In this document: positions 61,389-64,000 of the stretch, one piece after another | Numbering within the stretch: position 1 is the first letter of the stretch | Layout of the letters: each line of letters starts with the position of its first letter | Assembly (NCBI GenBank): GCA_036381615.1 | Contig: DASVCL010000031.1 | Span: 47,032-111,031, forward strand | Direction: 5' to 3' | DNA: 64,000 bases | DNA from: CALANV01 sp036381615 | Lineage (GTDB): Bacteria > Pseudomonadota > Alphaproteobacteria > CACIAM-22H2 | Translations under genes and position numbers: made by a program | The notes under the pieces: model-generated | What the model was told of the DNA's origin: nothing | Seen by the model: the letters and a program-made list of their open reading frames with translations, nothing else | The model's database searches: none

Positions 61389-62594
61389 TCAGGTCGTCCC
61401 GGCTTGCTGCGCCCGCAGCTGGTCGGCGACGGCAGCAATCACCGGCACCCACGCGCCAGGTGCCGGCTGCCGGAACAGGCGCATCGTCGGATACCACGGG
61501 CTGTCGCGGCGATCGATCATCCAGCGCCAGTCGGCGGCGAAGTGCAGCAACGTCCATACGGGTCTGCCGAGGGCGCCGGCGAGATGCGCGACCATCGTAT
61601 CGACGGTTATCACGAGATCGAGCGTGAGGATGATCGCGGCAGTGTCCTCGATGTCATCGGACCACGACGCCGGTCCGTCGGCGAACGGCACCGCCGGTCT
61701 CGCCTTCGCCATTGCCGCCACGGCGGGGCCGCGCTGGAGATTGACGAAGGTGATCCCGGGAATCGAAGCCAGAGGCGCGAAAGCCGTGAGCGGAATCGAG
61801 CGGCGCGGATCCCAGTCGCCGGCGGCCCAGGCGAGGCCGACCTTGAGCCGCAATTCGGCGCGCGAGCGCTGCCCGGTGGCCGCACGCCGACACGGGCCGA
61901 CATGAAGATACGGCAAGCGCGACGGGATCGTATCGAGCGTCGTCCGGAACGCGTATGGCAGCTCCATGATCTCGATGTCGATTCCATAGGGCGGATCGGA
62001 CAATCCGTAGCCGAGCGGCACGATACGGTCGATTCCCGGCGCCCGACACAACAGCCCGTGCAGCGCCGGCACCGCCTGCACCGTGACCGACGCCGCCCGG
62101 CGTCGCAGCATCGGCAGGTAGCGCAGGAACTGAATCGTGTCGCCGAGGCCGTGATAGCAGCGCACGAGCACGTCGCGGCCGTCGAGCGACGACCCGTCCC
62201 AGACGTGGCGGAGATGAAACGGCTGATCCCGGCGATTGAAATCCTCCCGCCGGCGCCGCGCCAGGACCTCGTCGCAGACGGTCCACGCCGTCGCATACGC
62301 GCCGAGCAGCATCGCACCGACCCAGCGCCCCTGCGCGACGGACTCGGGGTCGGCGCCGGATCGGATCGCCGCGTCGAAGCTGGCGAGCGCTTCGCGCGGA
62401 CGCCGCAGCGCGAGCAGCGCCTGCCCTCGTCCGGCATGGGCGGCCGCCAGGCCCGGCGATCGCGTCAGCACGCGATCGAAGCAGTGCAATGCGGCCACGG
62501 GGCACGCCTGCGCCAGCAGGCCCCGGCCTGCCACCACCTCGTCGATGCCGGCGGGCATTTCGGCATCGGTGATGAAGCACGCGTCGGCGGTCAT
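61389..62594 (-). CDS. TPR-containing glycosyltransferase-like protein
   Basis: A 401-aa protein: a tetratricopeptide region (about residues 20-110, with AALHCFDRVLTRSPGLAAAH and GRGQALLALRRPREALASFD), then a GT9/GT-B-like C-terminal half with VLVRCYHGLGDTIQFLRYLP, KVGLAWAAGDWDPRRSIPL and the VDTMVAHLAGALGRPVWTLL donor-binding block. This is the architecture of TPR-linked glycosyltransferases that modify surface or flagellar structures. Donor and acceptor are unknown. Its 3' end lies near the symmetrical EcfG site. Confidence 0.85.
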   Translation of the reverse strand: MTADACFITDAEMPAGIDEVVAGRGLLAQACPVAALHCFDRVLTRSPGLAAAHAGRGQALLALRRPREALASFDAAIRSGADPESVAQGRWVGAMLLGAYATAWTVCDEVLARRRREDFNRRDQPFHLRHVWDGSSLDGRDVLVRCYHGLGDTIQFLRYLPMLRRRAASVTVQAVPALHGLLCRAPGIDRIVPLGYGLSDPPYGIDIEIMELPYAFRTTLDTIPSRLPYLHVGPCRRAATGQRSRAELRLKVGLAWAAGDWDPRRSIPLTAFAPLASIPGITFVNLQRGPAVAAMAKARPAVPFADGPASWSDDIEDTAAIILTLDLVITVDTMVAHLAGALGRPVWTLLHFAADWRWMIDRRDSPWYPTMRLFRQPAPGAWVPVIAAVADQLRAQQAGTT

Positions 62595-62817
62595 TGCTCT
62601 TCCGGGGCGATGCGCTCCTGAGGTTTTCGCGCGGGGCCAAGCTTCGGCCTCGGCCGCCTCAGCAACAACTCGGGCGGACCGGCTATGTTTCCGCAGCCAA
62701 CATGACCGTTCGGAACAAAACGGAAGCGCCGGACATCATTCCGTCAGGGTGAGCGATGGTTGCCGCGGCGGGGCGCCCATTCCGGTGCGCCCCAGGCCAC
62801 CAACTTCGGGTCGGCGC

Positions 62818-63303
62818 ATGGATCGACGCGACAAGTTCAGGATCTTCAGCATCCTTACCGATCTGATGCAGATCGACGTGGATGCGACGCGCGCCTATTC
62901 GCAGGCGATCGCCGCGATCCATGTCGTGCCGATAAGGCGGCGGCTCGAAGCGTTCCGCAGCGATCACGAGCGCCACATCGAAGACATCGAGGCCGAAATC
63001 CGGCAGCTTGGCATGGAGCCGCCGAGCCGCCAACCCGACCTCAAGGGTTTCCTTCTGGCCGGATACACCGCGATCCGCAGTTCGATGGGCGTCGAGGCGG
63101 CACTGCGGGCCATGCGGGCAAACGAGACGCTGACGAACCAGCGCTACGAGACGGCTGCCGCCGCCGACGTGCCGGAACAGATCAAGCATCTGATAGAGCG
63201 CAACCTGCTCGACGAGCGCCGGCATATCCGTTTCATCCAGGACGTTCTCCAACGGCGGAGCTGGGAGCACGCCGCCGCCGATGCGGCGGCCCACGATACC
63301 TGA
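62818..63303 (+). CDS. Ferritin-like four-helix-bundle protein
   Basis: A 161-aa all-helical protein beginning RRDKFRIFSILTDLMQIDVD. Helix repeats with carboxylate/His spacing are seen in FRSDHERHIEDIEAEIRQLG and the C-terminal ERNLLDERRHIRFIQDVLQR, which gives the ExxH-like pairs of ferritin-like DUF2383/DUF892 groups. A di-metal site is possible but not secure. It lies 86 bp upstream of ctaD. It has no signal peptide. Function unknown; related proteins are often stress-induced. Confidence 0.65.
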   Translation: MDRRDKFRIFSILTDLMQIDVDATRAYSQAIAAIHVVPIRRRLEAFRSDHERHIEDIEAEIRQLGMEPPSRQPDLKGFLLAGYTAIRSSMGVEAALRAMRANETLTNQRYETAAAADVPEQIKHLIERNLLDERRHIRFIQDVLQRRSWEHAAADAAAHDT

Positions 63304-63329
63304 GCCGAATTGACCGCCGGCGCGGCCGC

Positions 63330-63355
63330 GGAACAACGTCATCCGGCGGATCGTT
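63330..63355 (+). promoter_or_regulatory. EcfG-type promoter signature upstream of ctaD
   Basis: GGAAC at 63330-63334, 17 bp, then CGTT at 63352-63355: an exact consensus match, 34 bp before the ctaD ATG at 63390. No other gene lies downstream in the window, so the target is presumably ctaD. Confidence 0.5.
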
Positions 63356-63389
63356 GAGGTACCTACCCCCCTCGCTACTGGTGACAGCC

Positions 63390-64000
63390 ATGGCCAGCGC
63401 ACACGAAGCGGCGGCGCATGGCGCCAGCCACGGCCATCCGACCGGCTGGCGCCGCTGGGTCTATTCGACGAACCACAAGGACATCGGCACGATGTACCTC
63501 GTGCTCGCCGCGACCACGGGGCTGCTCGGCGTCATGAGCTCCGCGCTGATGCGGATCGAACTGCAAGAATCCGGCGTGCAGCTCCTCGCCGACGGCCACC
63601 AGTGGAACGTGGTCATCACCGCCCACGGCCTGATCATGGTGTTCTTCGTGATCATGCCGGCACTGATCGGCGGGTTCGGCAACTGGTTCATCCCGCTGAT
63701 GATCGGCGCGCCGGACATGGCCTTCCCGCGCATGAACAACATCAGCTTCTGGCTGCTGCCGCCGGCGTTCCTGCTGCTGCTCGGCTCCGTCTTCCTCGGC
63801 GGCGGTGCCGGCGTGGGCTGGACGGTCTACCCGCCGCTCTCCGCGGGCCAGTTCCACCCCGGCGTGTCGATGGACATGGCGATCCTGAGCCTGCACCTCG
63901 CCGGCGCGTCCTCGATCATGGGGTCGATCAACTTCATCACCACCATCTTCAACATGCGCGCCCCCGGCATGACCATGCACCGCATGCCGCTGTTCGTCTG
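63390..64000 (+). CDS. ctaD: Cytochrome c oxidase subunit I, N-terminal part (cut by window edge)
   Basis: About 203 residues of the haem-copper oxidase catalytic subunit, running open to the window end. The N-terminal tail contains a His-rich stretch (HEAAAHGASHGHPTGW) and is followed by YSTNHKDIGTMYLVLAATTG, ITAHGLIMVFFVIMPALIGG (a haem a ligand His in TAHG) and FGNWFIPLMIGAPDMAFPRM. In the whole protein this subunit reduces oxygen and pumps protons. The start could also be the in-frame GTG at 63381. No ctaC/coxB is directly upstream; instead there is a ferritin-like gene. Confidence 0.95.
   Translation, partial: MASAHEAAAHGASHGHPTGWRRWVYSTNHKDIGTMYLVLAATTGLLGVMSSALMRIELQESGVQLLADGHQWNVVITAHGLIMVFFVIMPALIGGFGNWFIPLMIGAPDMAFPRMNNISFWLLPPAFLLLLGSVFLGGGAGVGWTVYPPLSAGQFHPGVSMDMAILSLHLAGASSIMGSINFITTIFNMRAPGMTMHRMPLFV

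Noticed and set aside
62694..62740. GGAAC and a reverse GGAAT...CGTT in the gap upstream of the ferritin-like gene
   Set aside because: No CGTT at 16 or 17 bp on the plus strand, and the minus-strand version has a 15-bp spacer and one mismatch. I do not count it as an EcfG promoter.
1..64000. Mobile elements, CRISPR arrays, tRNA and rRNA genes
   Set aside because: No transposase or integrase motif, no spaced direct repeats and no tRNA-like cloverleaf or rRNA segment was recognised on either strand by reading. A tRNAscan or ISfinder search would settle small cases.

Overview
The window is GC-rich (roughly two-thirds G+C by eye), densely coding chromosomal DNA. It looks like an alphaproteobacterium, most likely near Rhodospirillales. 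The evidence is a membrane-anchored CycM-type cytochrome c beside kdsB and pheA, ubiquinone genes (ubiA, a ubiD-family gene), a DUF4170 gene, a PAS_5-domain gene, a ctaD gene, TRAP transporters, and several copies of the alphaproteobacterial EcfG promoter signature GGAAC-N17-CGTT. I saw no rRNA, tRNA, CRISPR array, insertion sequence or prophage. Both edges cut genes: gshA on the left, ctaD on the right.

Layout. 1-2.9 kb: gshA, rsmE, ubiA, a probable ETF-beta lysine methyltransferase and a DUF4170 gene. 3-11.7 kb: a multicopper oxidase, a YkgJ-like protein, a decayed cytochrome c gene, a small lipoprotein, an Fe(II)/2-oxoglutarate oxygenase-like protein, a DMT exporter, a UbiD-family decarboxylase and several unknowns. 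11.7-20.9 kb: housekeeping genes (pmbA, SDR, prfC, DksA-like, pheA, kdsB, cycM, PAS_5 and PRC-barrel proteins). 21.2-28.6 kb: hisN-like, DUF3750 and a complete yejABEF peptide/microcin-C-type ABC transporter, closely packed. 28.6-33.6 kb: sodC, a ghrA-like gene, an unknown helical protein, a leucyl aminopeptidase and a GST.

33.6-50.6 kb is the catabolic and uptake region, nearly all on the minus strand. It holds two separate DctPQM TRAP operons, two TAXI-type solute receptors (one directly followed by a sensor kinase), a CaiB CoA-transferase / citryl-CoA-lyase-like / SMP-30 lactonase set upstream of the first TRAP operon, and an enoyl-CoA-hydratase-like / CaiB / NTF2-like / GNAT operon with overlapping start and stop codons. 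Both TRAP operons have a long perfect hairpin at the dctP-dctQ junction. A collapsed LysR-type regulator lies upstream of the second TRAP operon. 51.2-64 kb: pirin, an MFS transporter, tamA-tamB, a hybrid sensor kinase, a TPR glycosyltransferase, a ferritin-like protein and the start of ctaD.

The most interesting points are: four perfect EcfG-type promoter signatures, all intergenic, suggesting part of a general-stress regulon; two gene fossils (a cytochrome c that lost one haem cysteine, and a LysR gene with its middle deleted); repeated hairpins at the receptor/permease junctions of the TRAP operons; and a possible import-and-cleave module for citrate-like acids built on a stand-alone citryl-CoA-lyase-type enzyme. 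Nothing here is clearly a new defence or mobile system.
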